Shown here piece after piece: positions 31,026 to 42,631 of a stretch of DNA of 64,000 nt. The position numbers and the translations under genes were made by a program. Under the pieces are notes generated by a model. The model was not told where the DNA came from and searched no databases. It saw nothing but the letters and a program-made list of their open reading frames with translations. Numbering within the stretch: the first letter of the stretch is position 1; each line of letters begins with the position of its first letter. Origin of the DNA: Type-B symbiont of Plautia stali (GTDB taxonomy: Bacteria > Pseudomonadota > Gammaproteobacteria > Enterobacterales > Enterobacteriaceae); NCBI GenBank assembly GCA_001485295.1, contig BBOA01000001.1, positions 248,001 to 312,000 on the forward strand. Direction: 5' to 3'.

Positions 31026-31642
31026 TGTCAACTGAAACTCTGACAAAATACCACCACGACGCCCATGCGAACCATGGGCGTCACGATGCGGGAGCCAATA
31101 AAGTCTTCGGCTTCTGGATCTACCTGATGAGTGACTGCATTATCTTCGCAACTCTGTTTGCGACCTATGCAGTGATGGTCAACAACATTGCCGGCGGTCC
31201 GGCAGGCAAAGACATCTTCGAACTGCCGTTCGTGCTGGGCGAAACAGCGTTGCTGCTGCTTAGCTCCATCACCTACGGCATAGCGGTTATCGCCATGAAC
31301 CATGACAAGAAAAGCTCGGTCCTTAGCTGGCTGGCGCTGACTTTCCTGTTCGGTCTTGGCTTTATCTGCATGGAAATCTATGAGTTCGATCATCTGATCG
31401 AAGAGGGCTTCGGCCCGGATCGCAGCGGTTTTCTGTCCGGCTTCTTTACGCTGGTAGGCACCCACGGTCTGCACGTGACCTGCGGCCTGATCTGGATGCT
31501 GGTGCTGATGTTCCAGATTGCCAAGCGTGGACTCACGTCGACTAACCATACACGTATCCTCTGTCTAAGCCTGTTCTGGCACTTCTTGGACATAGTATGG
31601 ATCTGCGTATTTACCATTGTCTATCTGATGGGGGCCATGTAA
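31025..31642 (+). CDS. cyoC: CyoC, cytochrome bo3 ubiquinol oxidase subunit III
   Basis: Five-helix subunit III of the oxidase, 205 residues, similar to E. coli (204). Start [20 protein letters not shown] has the His-rich cytosolic tail, followed by [20 protein letters not shown] and [18 protein letters not shown], both typical. Its ATG overlaps the cyoB stop as TAATG, and the same overlap links it to cyoD, so translation of the operon is tightly coupled. Confidence 0.97.
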   Translation: MSTETLTKYHHDAHANHGRHDAGANKVFGFWIYLMSDCIIFATLFATYAVMVNNIAGGPAGKDIFELPFVLGETALLLLSSITYGIAVIAMNHDKKSSVLSWLALTFLFGLGFICMEIYEFDHLIEEGFGPDRSGFLSGFFTLVGTHGLHVTCGLIWMLVLMFQIAKRGLTSTNHTRILCLSLFWHFLDIVWICVFTIVYLMGAM

Positions 31643-31971
31643 TGAGTCATTCAGCTAACGGAAATATTGTTCCGCACAGCAGCGTGAAGTCCTACATGAT
31701 CGGCTTCATCCTCTCCATCATTCTGACCGGTATTCCGTTCTGGATGGTGATGAGCGGTGGGTCATCTCAGAGTATGACACTAGGCGTTGTCGTTGCCTGC
31801 GCAGTTATCCAAATCGTTGTTCACCTGCTCTACTTCCTGCATCTGGATACCAAGTCCGAAGGCGGCTGGAACATGGTGGCCATCGTCTTCTCGGCGGTCA
31901 TTATTCTGATCTTCGTAGTAGGCTCGCTGTGGATTATGTGGAACCTTAACTACAACATGATGGTTCGCTAA
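31642..31971 (+). CDS. cyoD: CyoD, cytochrome bo3 ubiquinol oxidase subunit IV
   Basis: Small three-helix subunit IV that stabilises the copper B centre during assembly. 109 residues, as in E. coli. Start [20 protein letters not shown]; helices include [17 protein letters not shown] and [18 protein letters not shown], the latter highly conserved. The start is the ATG overlapping the cyoC stop. Intact. Confidence 0.97.
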   Translation: MSHSANGNIVPHSSVKSYMIGFILSIILTGIPFWMVMSGGSSQSMTLGVVVACAVIQIVVHLLYFLHLDTKSEGGWNMVAIVFSAVIILIFVVGSLWIMWNLNYNMMVR

Positions 31972-31982
31972 AGAGTCGCGTA

Positions 31983-32870
31983 ATGATTAAGCAATACCTG
32001 CAAGTAACAAAACCAAGAATTATTTTCGGGAATTTAATTTCTGTGATCGGCGGATTTCTGCTGGCTTCAAAAGGCAGCATTAATTACGCCCTGTTTCTCG
32101 CCTCGCTAATCGGCGTGTCGCTGGTTGTCGCCTCAGGTTGTGTCTTTAACAACGTGATCGACCGCGATATCGACGTGAAAATGGAGAGAACCCGGAATCG
32201 AGTGCTGGTCAAAGGCCTCATCTCCGCGAAAGTAAGCCTGATTTATGCTACCGCGCTGGGTATTTCTGGCTTTGCGTTGCTCTATTTTGGCGCTAATCCG
32301 CTGGCCATGTGGGTGGCGGTCATGGGCTTCGTGGTTTACGTCGGCATTTACAGCCTCTACATGAAGCGTCATTCGGTTTACGGGACGCTGATTGGTAGCC
32401 TGTCAGGCGCCGCGCCGCCGGTAATCGGCTACTGCGCTGTGACCGGTCAGTTTGACGCGGGCGCCCTGATCCTGCTGGCGATCTTTAGCCTGTGGCAGAT
32501 GCCGCACTCCTACGCGATTGCCATCTTCCGCTTTAAAGATTACCAGGCAGCGAACATCCCGGTTCTGCCGGTCGTGAAAGGTATCTCTGTGGCGAAGAAT
32601 CATATTACGCTCTATATTATGGCGTTTATGATCGCCACGCTGATGCTGTCGCTGGGCGGCTACGCGGGTTATAAATATCTGGTCGTCGCGGCGGCGGTGA
32701 GTGTCTGGTGGCTGGGGATGGCGTTATCAGGTTACAAAACCTCAAACGATCGCGTTTGGGCGCGTAAGCTATTCTTCTTTTCTATCGTCGCTATCACCGC
32801 GCTGAGCGTAATGATGTCGGTGGACTTTATGGCGCAGGCATCGAAATATCTGCTGACCTATATGTGGTAA
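31983..32870 (+). CDS. cyoE: CyoE, protohaem IX farnesyltransferase (haem O synthase)
   Basis: Makes haem O by adding a farnesyl group to haem B for the oxidase. UbiA-family membrane enzyme, 295 residues. Prenyl-diphosphate-binding motif [19 protein letters not shown] is intact with both Asp pairs, and the second motif [20 protein letters not shown] is present. The farnesyl donor comes from IspA, encoded a few kb downstream and also intact. Followed by a strong terminator that ends the operon. Confidence 0.97.
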   Translation: MIKQYLQVTKPRIIFGNLISVIGGFLLASKGSINYALFLASLIGVSLVVASGCVFNNVIDRDIDVKMERTRNRVLVKGLISAKVSLIYATALGISGFALLYFGANPLAMWVAVMGFVVYVGIYSLYMKRHSVYGTLIGSLSGAAPPVIGYCAVTGQFDAGALILLAIFSLWQMPHSYAIAIFRFKDYQAANIPVLPVVKGISVAKNHITLYIMAFMIATLMLSLGGYAGYKYLVVAAAVSVWWLGMALSGYKTSNDRVWARKLFFFSIVAITALSVMMSVDFMAQASKYLLTYMW

Positions 32871-32891
32871 ACCCGCCCGCGATAGCACGTT

Positions 32892-32920
32892 AAGGGAGCG
32901 ATTTCGCACCCTTTCTTTTT
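32892..32920 (+). terminator. Terminator of the cyo operon
   Basis: AAGGG-A-GCGA, loop TT, TCGC-A-CCCTT forms a long stem followed by TCTTTTT, about 20 bases after cyoE. Confidence 0.8.
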
Positions 32921-33002
32921 GTTATTGCTTCTTAAAAACTATTGTTTTACCTGACCTCCCCTGCATCCCTAAAATAGATGCGGCAAATTTACAGAAGTTG
33001 GA

Positions 33003-33905
33003 ATGAACGATAATAAAATAAAATGATGCCGGTAGAGTGACGCGCTACATGGGGTTTGGGTACGGTATTTTCCCTGCGGATGCTGGGCATGTTTATGGGC
33101 ACGTTTATGGTCCTGCAGGTGTTAACCACTTACGGCATGGCCTTTCAGGGTGCAAGTGAAACGCTTATCGGTCTGGCGATCGGTATCTACGGTCTGGCGC
33201 AGGCGATTTTCAGATCCCCTTTGGCCTGCTCTCCCACCGCATCGGGTGCAAGCCGCTAATCGTCGGCGGTCTAATGCTGTTTGTTCTCGGCAGTATTATC
33301 GCCACCACCAACTCGATCAGGGGCATTATCCTTCACGCGCTATATCTAGATTACCGCCATCCAGCATCGATGGGCATCGCGATCACCCTGCTAGTGGTGC
33401 CTGCCGCTCCAACCATGTGCTGAATCGCGAGTCGCGTATGGTGAGGCAGCTTCCGCAAGGTGCTCGGCAATTCACGCCTCATCAATCTTAACATCAGTAT
33501 TCTCTGACTGGAAAATCTACCTAGTGACGATGCTGATCGCTGTTGTCGACGTAGTGCCTTTTATTATTTATGCCGAGGTGAAACGCCGCATGAAGCGGGT
33601 CTTCAGTCAGCAAAGAGTCGCCAGCGGGCTACAAAGGGATGGCGATGGGGCTTTACTCCACCAGCCAGTTTATCGTTTATCGGCGTGGCGATTGGCGGCT
33701 GGGTGTTTGGTCACTTCGACGCACAGACTATGTTTCTGGTCGGCGCCATCGTGGCCGCGATCTGGCTGTTCGTCGCCATGACCATGCAGGAGCCGCCCTA
33801 CGTCAGCAGCCTGCGCATCGTGCCGAGCGATAACGTGCTGATATCAAGAACGACAGCAAGGTTACCAGCCGTTACGAGCTGGAGGCGCTGCTGGCCAGCA
33901 GCTAA
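33003..33905 (+). pseudogene. yajR: YajR major-facilitator transporter, fragmented
   Basis: MFS transporter with a C-terminal YAM domain in E. coli. Pieces in different frames include GTVFSLRMLGMFM, GASETLIGLAIGIYGLAQAI, KPLIVGGLMLFVLGSI, VPFIIYAEVKRRMKRVF, TAMGLYSTSQFI and VAMTMQEPPYVSSLRIVPS. The last exon-like segment ends YELEALLASS. Many indels and internal deletions reduce it to about two thirds of the normal 1.36 kb. Position between cyoE and yajQ is as in E. coli. Confidence 0.9.
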
Positions 33906-33965
33906 CCGCGAATATCCTGTACAAAAAACCTAGTCTGCACCGGGTTTTGCTTTTTGCTGCTCCGC

Positions 33966-34914
33966 TCAGAACGACATATCCACCATGATGTGCCCCTCGA
34001 TTTTACCGGCGTGCATACGGTTAAAAATGTCGTTGATATTACTCAGCGACTCCACAGCGACGCTGGCCTTCACTTTATGCTTTCCGGCAAAATCGAGCGC
34101 CTCCTGCAAATCTTTGCACGTGCCGACAATCGAGCCGCGCACAGTAATGCCGTCTAACACCATATCAAAGATAGAAAGATCAAATTTACCGGGCGGCAGG
34201 CCGTTCAGCACCATAGTCCCACTGCGCCGTAAGGTGCCGATCGCCTGTTCGAAGGCCGTGAGTGAAACGGCAGTCACCAGCGCACTATGCGCACCGCCGA
34301 AGGCTGTGTGACAGACCCGCCTTGCGGGCGTTGACCACTACGCTGGCGCCGAGACGCTGCGCGAACTCCTGTTTATCATCATCGATATCCACCGGCGCGA
34401 CGTTGCGCCCCATCGCCACGGCGTACTGACCCAGCCCGCCGATACCGGAAACCACCACTCAGTCGCCGGCTTGGTATCAGTCATATTTAATCCTTTATAG
34501 ACGACGGTGACGCTAGCGCAGAGTATCGGCGCGACCTCAGCGTAAGCAAGATTATCCGGCAGAAGGCCGACATAATTAGCATATGTGAGGCAATACTCCG
34601 CAAAACTGCCGTTTACCGAGTAGCCGGCATTTTGTCTGGCTAAGACAGAGCGTCTCCCAGCTCTCTAGGCAGTGTTCACAGTGGCCTCACGCCGAGTAGA
34701 GCAAAGGAATACCGACGCGATCGCCCAAACTGAGATGACTGACATTCGCCCCGAGCGCCACCATCTCGCCAACGCCTTCGTGGCCGGGAATAAAGGCGGC
34801 GGCGGTTTGACCGACCAGTCGCCCTCCACCGCGTGCAGACTCCAGCACCGGCACCTGCTCAATCTCTAGCAGCTGGCCGAAGGCTTTCACTACGGCGGCT
34901 TTCATCGTTTTCAT
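33966..34914 (-). pseudogene. adhP: AdhP-type zinc alcohol dehydrogenase, broken
   Basis: The N-terminus MKTMKAAVVKAFGQLLEIEQ is followed by a scrambled stretch where the catalytic zinc Cys (GVCHTD in the family) should be, then AFIPGHEGVGEMVALGANVS and GDRVGIPLLYSA. The nucleotide-binding region is in other frames, and the C-terminal third is open again: AFEQAIGTLRRSGTMVLNGL, SIFDMVLDGITVRGSIVGT and INDIFNRMHAGKIEGHIMVD. Several indels and small deletions. Not at this position in E. coli; it lies between yajR and yajQ here. Confidence 0.88.
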
Positions 34915-35053
34915 GATTCGTTTCTCCGGTAGACAGGCTTCTGAAGAAATGTGCGCGACTTTGCCGTGCGCCGTTTTGATAGAGCAGGATTGCGTGAAAA
35001 GCGTGCGGCGCTCAAGTCGCCGCACGTTAAAAGGGGATCAGTCACGGAAGTTT

Positions 35054-35545
35054 TTAAACTGGAACGGTTGGCCGAGGTTGCCGCCGCGCACCAGCGCCAT
35101 CGTGCTTTGCAGATTGTCGCGCGACTTGCCAGTCACGCGCAGCGAGTTGCCCTCGCAGCGAGTTGCCCTGAATCTGCGTCTGTACTTTGATATTGCTGTC
35201 TTTGATTAGTTTGACAATTTTCTTGGCAACTTCCGTCTCGATGCCCTTTTTTATTTTGGCATCGACGCTCCAGCTCTTGCCGCTGTGCTCGATCTCCTCC
35301 GGGATATCGAGCGCGGCGCCTTCGATGCCGCGCTCGAGCATCTTCTCGCGCAGCATATCTACCAGCTGTTTCACCTGAAAATCGGATTCGCTGGTTACTT
35401 TGATGGTCTCATTCTTTTCGTTAAGCTCAAAACTGGCGCTTACGTTATAAAAATCGAAGCGGGTCGTTAACTCACAGTTAGCATTTTCAACCGCGTTGCG
35501 GACTTCCTGCATGTCGATTTCGGAAACGATATCGAAAGATGGCAT
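35054..35545 (-). CDS. yajQ: YajQ nucleotide-binding protein, C-terminus recoded by a 16-bp duplication
   Basis: YajQ family proteins bind cyclic di-GMP or RNA-like ligands. Residues 1 to about 123, from [20 protein letters not shown] to [12 protein letters not shown], match E. coli. There a perfect 16-bp tandem duplication (35138-35169) shifts the frame, so the expected tail [19 protein letters not shown]... ending FKNFRD, with stop at 35038, is replaced by about 40 unrelated residues. By chance the product is again 163 residues. The second half of the conserved RRM-like domain is lost, so function is doubtful. Confidence 0.88.
   Translation of the reverse strand: MPSFDIVSEIDMQEVRNAVENANCELTTRFDFYNVSASFELNEKNETIKVTSESDFQVKQLVDMLREKMLERGIEGAALDIPEEIEHSGKSWSVDAKIKKGIETEVAKKIVKLIKDSNIKVQTQIQGNSLRGQLAARDWQVARQSAKHDGAGARRQPRPTVPV
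35138..35169. repeat. Perfect 16-bp tandem duplication inside yajQ
   Basis: CGCAGCGAGTTGCCCT is present twice without mismatch. Removing one copy restores the ancestral yajQ frame through to FKNFRD, which shows the duplication is the causal lesion. Confidence 0.92.
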
Positions 35546-35680
35546 CTCTTCTTCTCCTGACGCTAAAGTGACATGCATAATACGCGTCTTGCCGCACTAA
35601 ACAAAATCAGGCTGCGTACAACGCTATACTTATCGCTGTTGTATTAAGAACAAACGACAAACCCGGATGCGGGAGGCAGT

Positions 35681-36601
35681 ATGAAAATTACCGTGTTGGG
35701 TTGCGGCGCCATTGGCCAGATTTGGCTCACTGCGCTTGCACGCCAAGGTCACGAGGTGCAGGGATGGCTGCGGGTGCCGCAGCCCTACTGTTCCTTCAAC
35801 GTTATCGATTACCAAGGCAAGGTGAGCAATAACACCTTTATCGCCAACGATCCGCTGTTTTTGGCCGATAGCCAGCTACTGCTGGTCACGCTCAAGGCGC
35901 CGCAGGTTTCGCCCGCGGTGCGTAACCTGCAGAGCGTGCTGTCGGAGGATTGCCCTGTCCTGCTGCTGCACAACGGCATGGGCACGCTGGAGGAGCTGAA
36001 AGGCCTCAGCCAGCCGCTGCTGCGCGGGATCACCACCCACGCGGCGATGCGCGATTGCACAGTAATCAAACATGTCGCCAGCGGCATTACCCATATCGGG
36101 CCAGCCAACCGTAAAAGTGCCGCTTGGAGCGACCTCGCCGATATTCTGCATGCGGCGCTGCCGGACGTCGCTTGGCATGACAATATCGGCGCCGCCTGCT
36201 GGCGCAAGCTGGCGGTCAACTGCGTCATTAATCCGCTCACCGTCGAGCACGACTGTCAGAACGGCGCGCTGCGCGCCTGGCCGCAGCAGATCGATCAGCT
36301 CTGTCAGGAGCTGGGCTGGGTGATGGAGCGCGAAGGCCAGCATATTACCGCCGACAGCCTGCGAGACATCGTTTACAACGTGATCGAAATTACGGCGGCC
36401 AACACCTCGTCGATGCTGCAGGACGTGCGGGCGCAGCGCCTGACCGAGATCGATTACATCACCGGCTTTCTGCTGCGGCGCGCCCGCGCGCAGGGCATCA
36501 CTGTGCCAGAAAACATCCGCTTATATGAGTTAGTCAAACGCAAGGAGTCCCATTATGACCGCGAACATGCTAGTGCTAGTTTACCTCGCGCATGGCAGTG
36601 A
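35681..36601 (+). CDS. panE: PanE, ketopantoate reductase
   Basis: NADPH-dependent reduction of ketopantoate to pantoate in pantothenate/CoA synthesis. N-terminal Rossmann motif [11 protein letters not shown], conserved catalytic Lys in [14 protein letters not shown], substrate-binding Asn and C-terminal helices with [11 protein letters not shown] and [10 protein letters not shown]. 306 residues against 303 in E. coli, with GGGAGG before the ATG. Its 3' end overlaps the start of the yajL remnant. Intact; thus the host-supply pathway to CoA is kept at this step. Confidence 0.96.
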   Translation: MKITVLGCGAIGQIWLTALARQGHEVQGWLRVPQPYCSFNVIDYQGKVSNNTFIANDPLFLADSQLLLVTLKAPQVSPAVRNLQSVLSEDCPVLLLHNGMGTLEELKGLSQPLLRGITTHAAMRDCTVIKHVASGITHIGPANRKSAAWSDLADILHAALPDVAWHDNIGAACWRKLAVNCVINPLTVEHDCQNGALRAWPQQIDQLCQELGWVMEREGQHITADSLRDIVYNVIEITAANTSSMLQDVRAQRLTEIDYITGFLLRRARAQGITVPENIRLYELVKRKESHYDREHASASLPRAWQ

Positions 36602-36830
36602 AGAGACCGAAGCGGTCACCACCATCGATCTGCTGGTACGCGGCGGCCTGAAAGTGGTCACCGCCAGCGTCGAGAGCGACGGATCGAGTGAAATCGTCTA
36701 GGGACCCGGCACGGCGATGGATTTCGCGCTCAAGCTGATCGATCTGCTGGCAGGCAAAGAGAAAGCGGCAGAAGTGGCGTCGCAGCTGGTGCTGGCACCG
36801 GAGAACTACGGTTACAGCGGACAGCGCAGG
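36555..36830 (+). pseudogene. yajL: YajL (ThiJ) deglycase/chaperone, middle deleted and amber
   Basis: DJ-1-superfamily protein, normally 196 residues. Here [20 protein letters not shown] and the following [18 protein letters not shown] are the normal N-terminus, but after about 40 residues the sequence joins [20 protein letters not shown] and [16 protein letters not shown], which is the normal C-terminus. The middle, with the catalytic Cys, is gone. A TAG at 36699-36701 precedes GPG where the family has Gln. The locus overlaps panE at its start and meets thiI tail to tail. Confidence 0.88.
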
Positions 36831-38274
36831 TTACGGACGATAAACCTTCACGTTTTTAAATCCCTGCTCGTGCAGGTAGAGCGCCTGCAGCTTGCTCATC
36901 ACGCCGCGATCGCAGTAGAGCAGCCAAGTTTTGCTCTGATCGAGATCGCCGAACTGGCTGCTGAGCTTGTAGAACGGCAGCGATTTCACCTCGGTGCCCT
37001 GCAGCGCCAGCGGCTTATCTTCCTGCTCATCAATGGCGCGAATATCAAGCACCACGTTGTCGCTGCCGAAGGAGTCAACGGTTTCCACTTCCACCACCTC
37101 CTCTTCAGCCTGCTCAGCTATATCGCAGATATCGACGTTGCTCGCCTCTTCCACCATATGCTGCAGAATGGCGAAGTCAAAATTCTGCTCTTCCGCCTCG
37201 ATCTTCGCCTTCACCGCTTTCACCGTCGGGCTTTTCGAGATCACGCCGCAATATTCCGGCATAGTGCGGGCGAAATCTTCGGTGCCGATCTCGCGCGCTA
37301 CCTTGATGATGTGCTCTTTATCGTGCGAAATCAGCGGACGCAGGATTAAGGTGTCGGAGGCGCTGTCTATCAAGCGCAGATTGGTCAGCGTCTGGCTGGA
37401 GACTTGGCCCAGCACTTCGCCGGTCACCAGCGCCTGAACGCCGTAGCGCTCGGCGACCATCGACGCCGAGCGCACCATCATGCGCTTCAGCACTATGCAC
37501 ATCTGGCCGTCATCAACTTTTTCTAGAATCTCGCCGACCACCGGCTCGAAATTGAGCGTCACAAAGCGTACGCGATGCGAGCGGCCGAAGCGGTTCCAGA
37601 TATAGTGCGCCACCTAACGCACGCCGATTTCATGCGCCGCCGAGTTTAAAGAAGCAGTAGTGCACGCGGCAGCCGCGGCGCAGCAACATATAGCTGGAGA
37701 CGCCGGAGTCAAAGCCGCCAGAGATCAGCGATAGCACATCTTCCTGGGTGCCGATTGGGAAGCCACCCAGCCCTTCGTATCGGCCGGTGATCAGCAGCAG
37801 GCGATCCCCGTCGATTTCGAGATGCACGGTGACGTCTGGCTTGTTAAGCTGCACCTTCGCGCTGGCGATATGCTGATTAAGCCCGCCGCCAACGTAGCGC
37901 TCTACGTCCTGCGAGCTGAACTTATGTTTGCCGCGTCGTTTTATACGCACGCAGAAGCTTTTGTTTTGCAGGCTATCGCCGTAGAGCGCCAGCGTCTGCT
38001 CGAAAATATCGTGCACGTTGGTATAGGCGCTATCTTCCACCAACAGCACATGGTGAATACCGGGAATGCGGGTGAGTTCATCTATAATCACGCTGCGCAT
38101 ATCCTCTTTTTTGGAACGCACTTCGATGTGATCCCAGTAACGCACCACGGCGATATCCTCGCCGACGGTTTTCAGCACGTTACGGATATTGCTGGTGAGA
38201 ATTTTAATAAAGCGCAGTCGTACCGACTGACTTTTGATGGTGATTTCGGGAAATAACTTGATGATAAACTTCAT
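36831..38274 (-). pseudogene. thiI: ThiI, tRNA 4-thiouridine/thiamin sulfurtransferase, frameshift plus amber
   Basis: ThiI makes s4U8 in tRNA and supplies sulfur to the thiamin thiazole. From [20 protein letters not shown] the N-terminal ferredoxin-like and THUMP domains and the PP-loop [20 protein letters not shown] are intact to FKLGGA. There a small deletion shifts the frame, and the ancestral frame then shows HEIGVR-TAG-VAHY (TAG at 37614-37616 replacing Gln). The remainder, including [17 protein letters not shown] and the rhodanese Cys in [10 protein letters not shown], is open to the normal end KVYRP. Two tightly spaced lesions near the middle, otherwise no decay: a recent loss. Confidence 0.93.
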
Positions 38275-38500
38275 GGCGATACGAATTCGTTGGGCAAATA
38301 AGTGCGAGCAAGCAGCACTAGCTGGTAGAATCACAAATATTGCGGGTTTTAAAGGGCGCATCCGAGGCGCAAGAGTATATCACCTTTGTCAGATGGCTAC
38401 TTCTGCAACCGCAGTCATATTGATTATTTTGCTAATCAACCGCTCTCCGCTACCATGACCGATTATGAGATAAAGTCTTACACGTAAGTCGACACTGAAT

Positions 38501-38743
38501 ATGCCGAAAAAAGCCGAACAGCCAGCCAGTTTTAAAACTTCCTTACAGCAGCTGGAGCAGATTGTCAGCCGTCTGGAGAGCAGCGAGTTGCCGCTGGAAG
38601 AGGCGCTGAATGAATTTGAGCGCGGCGTACAGCTGGCGCGTAACGGTCAACAAACCTTACAACAGGCGGAGCAGCGCGTACGCATTCTGCTCAGCGACGA
38701 TAAAGACGCCGATCTCAGCGCCTTCACGCCGGAAAACAATTAA
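38501..38743 (+). CDS. xseB: XseB, exonuclease VII small subunit
   Basis: Small subunit that decorates the XseA catalytic subunit; together they degrade single-stranded DNA. 80 residues, same as E. coli, starting [20 protein letters not shown] and containing the family motif [19 protein letters not shown]. Its stop overlaps the ispA start as TAATG, so the two are coupled, in the conserved xseB-ispA-dxs order. Confidence 0.97.
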   Translation: MPKKAEQPASFKTSLQQLEQIVSRLESSELPLEEALNEFERGVQLARNGQQTLQQAEQRVRILLSDDKDADLSAFTPENN

Positions 38744-39636
38744 TGGATTTTATTCACCTGCTGAGCCATTACCCGGAACGCGTAAACGCTTCACTGTCGC
38801 GCTTTTTAGCGCTGCTGCCCTTTCAGAGTTCTCCTCTGGTTAACGCCATGCGTTATGGGGCATTATTAGGCGGTAAACGCCTGCGTCCTTTTCTGGTCTA
38901 CGCCACCGGAGAGATGCTGCGCGCCGATGCCGCGAGCCTTGACGCGCCCGCTGCCGCCGTTGAATGCATTCACGCCTACTCTCTGATCCATGATGATCTG
39001 CCTGCGATGGATGACGATGTGTTACGTCGCGGCCAGCCGACCTGTCATATTAAGTATGGCGAAGATACCGCGATTCTCGCGGGCGACGCGCTGCAAACCC
39101 TAGCGTTCTCTATTCTGGCCGACGAGCCGATGCCGGGCGTCAGCGAAGCCTATCGTCTGGCGATGATCGCCGAACTGGCGCGCGCCAGCGGCGTCGCGGG
39201 CATGTGCGGCGGCCAAGCGCTCGATCTGGCGGCGGAAGGCCAGCGCATCGGGCTGACGCAGCTTGAGCAGATCCACCGCCATAAAACCGGGGCGCTGATC
39301 CGCGCCGCGGTGCGCCTCGGCGCACTAGCAGCCGGCGGACGCGCCGCGCTGCCCGCGCTAGATCGCTACGCAGACGCCATCGGCCTCGCGTTTCAGGTTC
39401 AGGACGACATTCTAGACGTGGTCGGCGACAGCATGGTAACCGGCAAAAAACAGGGCGCCGATCAGGATCTAAACAAGAGCACTTACCCTTCGCTGCTGGG
39501 GCTGGAGAGCGCCCGCGTGAAAGCCAGAGAGCTTCACCAGCAGGCGCTGAGCGCGCTGGACATTCTTGCGGCGCAATCGTTGGACACCACAGCATTGCTG
39601 GCGCTAGCAAGCTTCATAATTGAACGCGACAAATAA
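38743..39636 (+). CDS. ispA: IspA, farnesyl diphosphate synthase
   Basis: Condenses IPP with DMAPP and GPP to farnesyl diphosphate, the precursor of ubiquinone, undecaprenyl carrier and haem O. Both Asp-rich motifs are intact: the first in [12 protein letters not shown] and the second in [13 protein letters not shown], with [13 protein letters not shown] between them. 297 residues, against 299 in E. coli. Starts at the ATG overlapping the xseB stop. Downstream dxs follows after 19 bases. No damage. Confidence 0.97.
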   Translation: MDFIHLLSHYPERVNASLSRFLALLPFQSSPLVNAMRYGALLGGKRLRPFLVYATGEMLRADAASLDAPAAAVECIHAYSLIHDDLPAMDDDVLRRGQPTCHIKYGEDTAILAGDALQTLAFSILADEPMPGVSEAYRLAMIAELARASGVAGMCGGQALDLAAEGQRIGLTQLEQIHRHKTGALIRAAVRLGALAAGGRAALPALDRYADAIGLAFQVQDDILDVVGDSMVTGKKQGADQDLNKSTYPSLLGLESARVKARELHQQALSALDILAAQSLDTTALLALASFIIERDK

Positions 39637-39655
39637 CTTCCATAATGAGTCTCTG

Positions 39656-41521
39656 ATGAGTTTTGATATTGCAAAATACCCGACACTGGCGCAGGCTAGC
39701 ACCGTTGAGGAACTGCGCGCTCTGCCGAAAGAGACGCTGCCGGCGCTGTGCGACGAACTTCGTCAATACCTGCTGGACAGCGTCAGCCGCTCCAGCGGCC
39801 ATTTCGCTTCAGGTCTGGGCGTGATCGAGCTGACCGTCGCGCTGCATTACGTCTACAACACGCCGTTCGATCATCTGGTGTGGGATGTCGGTCATCAGGC
39901 CTATCCGCATAAAATCCTGACCGGCCGCCGCGACCGCATTGGCACGATTCGCCAGAAAAACGGCCTGCACCCCTTTCCATGGCGCGGTGAGAGCGAATAT
40001 GACGTGCTGAGCGCCGGCCACTCGTCTACCTCGATCAGCGCCGGTCTCGGCATGGCGGCGACGGCTGAGCGCGAAGGTCTGGGCCGTCGCACCGCCTGCA
40101 TTATCGGCGACGGCGCGATCACTGCTGGTATGGCGTTCGAGGCGATGAACCATACAGGTGACATTAAGCCTGATATGCTGTTGATCCTTAACGACAACGA
40201 GATGTCGATCTCGGAGAACGTCGGCGCGCTGAATAACCGTTTGGCGCAGATCCTCTCCGGAAAAACCTATTCGCGCTTGCGCGAAGGCGGCAAGCGCGTG
40301 CTGGGCGGGCTGCCGCCGATCAAAGAGCTGATGAAGCGCACCGAAGAGCACCTGAAAGGGATGGTGGTGCCAGGCACGCTGTTTGAAGAGCTGGGCTTTA
40401 ACTATATCGGCCCGGTGGACGGTCACGACGTGCTGACGCTGGTCACGACGCTGAAGAACATGCGCAGCCTGAAAGGGCCGCAGTTCCTGCATATCATGAC
40501 CAAAAAGGGCAAAGGCTACGCGCCTGCTGAGGAAGATCCAATTACCTGGCACGCGGTGCCGAAATTCGATCCCGCCAGCGGCGCGCTGCCTAAGAGCGCC
40601 GAAGCCCTGCTGAGCTACTCCGAAACTTTCGGCAACTGGCTGTGCGAAATGGCGCAGGACGATGCGAAGCTGATGGCGGTCACGCCCGCGATGCGCGAAG
40701 GCTCCGGCATGGCGGAGTTTTCCCGCCGCTATCCATCGCAGTACTTCGACGTAGCGATCGCCGAGCAGCATGCGGTGACCTTCGCAGCCGGCATGGCGAT
40801 CGGCGGCTATAAGCCGATAGTGGCGATCTACTCAACCTTTCTGCAGCGCGCCTACGATCAGCTGATCCACGACGTGGCGATCCAGAAGTTACCAGTGCTA
40901 TTCGCCATCGACCGCGCCGGCATCGTCGGCGCCGACGGACAGACCCATCAGGGCGCGTTCGATCTCGCCTTTTTACGCTGCGTGCCGGAGATGGTGATTA
41001 TGACGCCGAGCGACGAGAACGAATGTCGCCAGATGCTTTACACCGGCTATCACTATCAGGACGGGCCGAGCGCGGTACGCTATCCGCGCGGCAACGCGGT
41101 TGGCGTCGAGCTGACGCAGCTGAAAAGCCTACCGCTGGGTAAAGGCGTGGTGAAGCGTCAGGGCGAGAAGCTGGCGATCCTCAACTTCGGCACGCTGCTG
41201 CCTGCGGCGGCGGAAGCGGCGGAAGTGCTCAACGCCACGCTAGTGGATATGCGCTTCGTGAAGCCGCTTGATGAAGCGCTGATCGCCGAGCTGGCGCAGA
41301 GCCATGGGTCGCTGGTAACGCTGGAAGAAGGCGCGATTAAAGGCGGAGCGGGCAGCGGCGTCAACGAAACGGTAATGGCGAAACGCCTGCGCGTGCCAGT
41401 GCTCAATTTGGGTCTGCCGGATGAGTTTATTCCGCAGGGCACCCAAGATGAGGTGCGTCACGACTACCAGCTGGACGCGCAAGGCATTCAGCAGCAGATC
41501 CGCGACTGGCTCGCCGAGTAA
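39656..41521 (+). CDS. dxs: Dxs, 1-deoxy-D-xylulose-5-phosphate synthase
   Basis: First enzyme of the MEP isoprenoid pathway; its product also feeds thiamin and pyridoxal synthesis. 621 residues (E. coli 620). Start [20 protein letters not shown]; an ATG 12 codons upstream does not match the family. The thiamin-diphosphate motif [19 protein letters not shown]...LNDN is intact, as are the conserved HPFPWRGES and the catalytic Glu in [12 protein letters not shown]. Ends QIRDWLAE. Intact. Confidence 0.97.
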   Translation: MSFDIAKYPTLAQASTVEELRALPKETLPALCDELRQYLLDSVSRSSGHFASGLGVIELTVALHYVYNTPFDHLVWDVGHQAYPHKILTGRRDRIGTIRQKNGLHPFPWRGESEYDVLSAGHSSTSISAGLGMAATAEREGLGRRTACIIGDGAITAGMAFEAMNHTGDIKPDMLLILNDNEMSISENVGALNNRLAQILSGKTYSRLREGGKRVLGGLPPIKELMKRTEEHLKGMVVPGTLFEELGFNYIGPVDGHDVLTLVTTLKNMRSLKGPQFLHIMTKKGKGYAPAEEDPITWHAVPKFDPASGALPKSAEALLSYSETFGNWLCEMAQDDAKLMAVTPAMREGSGMAEFSRRYPSQYFDVAIAEQHAVTFAAGMAIGGYKPIVAIYSTFLQRAYDQLIHDVAIQKLPVLFAIDRAGIVGADGQTHQGAFDLAFLRCVPEMVIMTPSDENECRQMLYTGYHYQDGPSAVRYPRGNAVGVELTQLKSLPLGKGVVKRQGEKLAILNFGTLLPAAAEAAEVLNATLVDMRFVKPLDEALIAELAQSHGSLVTLEEGAIKGGAGSGVNETVMAKRLRVPVLNLGLPDEFIPQGTQDEVRHDYQLDAQGIQQQIRDWLAE

Positions 41522-41539
41522 ATCCCCTGCCCTTCTCTC

Positions 41540-42482
41540 CTAACCGACCTTCAGCTTTCCTGTCTCTGTCTCGGCTGTACGACCTTTGGCGAGCCAGACC
41601 GCGGCCGTCACGCTTGGACGCTGCCGGAAGAGAGCAGCCGTTCGCTGATCCGCCAAGCGCTCGACGCGGGCATTAACTTTTTCGATACCGCGAACAACTA
41701 CTCCGACTGCAGCAGCGAAGAGATTGTGGGCCAGGCGCTAAAAGAATATACGCGTCGTAATGGGATCGTGGTCGCCACTAAAGTCTATTTTCTGCTCAGA
41801 AATCTGTCGCAAGGACTGTCACGCAACAACATCATGAAGTCGCTCAACGACAGCCTGAAGCGTCTCGATATGGAGTATGTGGATCTTGCTGCAAATCCAC
41901 CGCTGGGACTACGAGACGCTGCTAGAGGAGACGCTGGAGGTGCTAAGCGATGTAGTGAAGGCGGGCGGGCCTCTTTAATGTACGCCTAGCAGTTCGCCAA
42001 AGCGCTCTATACTCAGCGTCAGCACGACTGGGCGCATGCAGGATCAGTACAACCTGATTCAGTGCGAAGAGGAGCGCAAGATGCATCTGCTCTGTCAGGC
42101 GGAGAATATTGCCGTGCTGCCCTAGAGTCCGCTGGCGCGCGGTTGTCTGACACGTCCGTGGGGCGAAACAACCAAACCACCGCGCGTTCTCGTTCTGTGT
42201 CGGACGAGTTCGGCAAAACGCTTTACAGCGCCACGGAAGAGAACGATGCGGCCATCGCGCAGCGCGTCGAGGCGATAGCCGCAGAGAAAGGCGTCAGTCG
42301 CGCGCAGGTAGCGCTCGCTTGGCTGCTGCATAAGCCCGCCGACCGCGCCGATAATCGGCGCGTCGCGCGCTGAGCAGCTAGCGGATCTGCTGAAGGCGTC
42401 TGAAGTAGAACTGGGCGCAGAGGAGATTGCCGAGCTAGAGGCGGTTTATCAGCTGCATCCTGCTGTGGCGGGTTCTGAATAA
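41540..42482 (+). pseudogene. yajO: YajO aldo/keto reductase, fragmented
   Basis: Reductase that in E. coli is linked to thiamin-related xylulose chemistry. Readable pieces are LGCTTFGEPDRGRHAWTLPE, INFFDTANNYSD, LSRNNIMKSLNDSLKRLDME and HRWDYETLLEETLEVLSDV in shifting frames. A TAG at 42123-42125 replaces the Trp of the PWSPLARG motif (CCTGG to CCTAG). The tail ends ELEAVYQLHPAVAGSE-like residues before TAA at 42480. The N-terminus up to the first beta strand is lost. Confidence 0.9.
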
Positions 42483-42631
42483 AGTTCTCTTTCAGGCCGC
42501 ACGATGTTAACACAAGCGGGTAGCATGGGCAGAAAAGCAAAGCGTCCCGCGCCCAAGGATAGCGCGGGCCGAGAGAGCGTGGATGCCTTGAGCAGCCCCA
42601 TGCCACCCGCGTGGGCACACTATGGCGCCTG

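Noticed and set aside
37590-37640. Programmed frameshifting or recoding in thiI
   Set aside because: No slippery heptamer or downstream structure is evident, and an amber lies beside the shift, so simple decay is more likely.
39809-40771. A 320-codon open frame antisense to dxs
   Set aside because: It mirrors dxs codon structure, is rich in Arg, Gln and His as GC-rich antisense frames are, and dxs is a certain gene.
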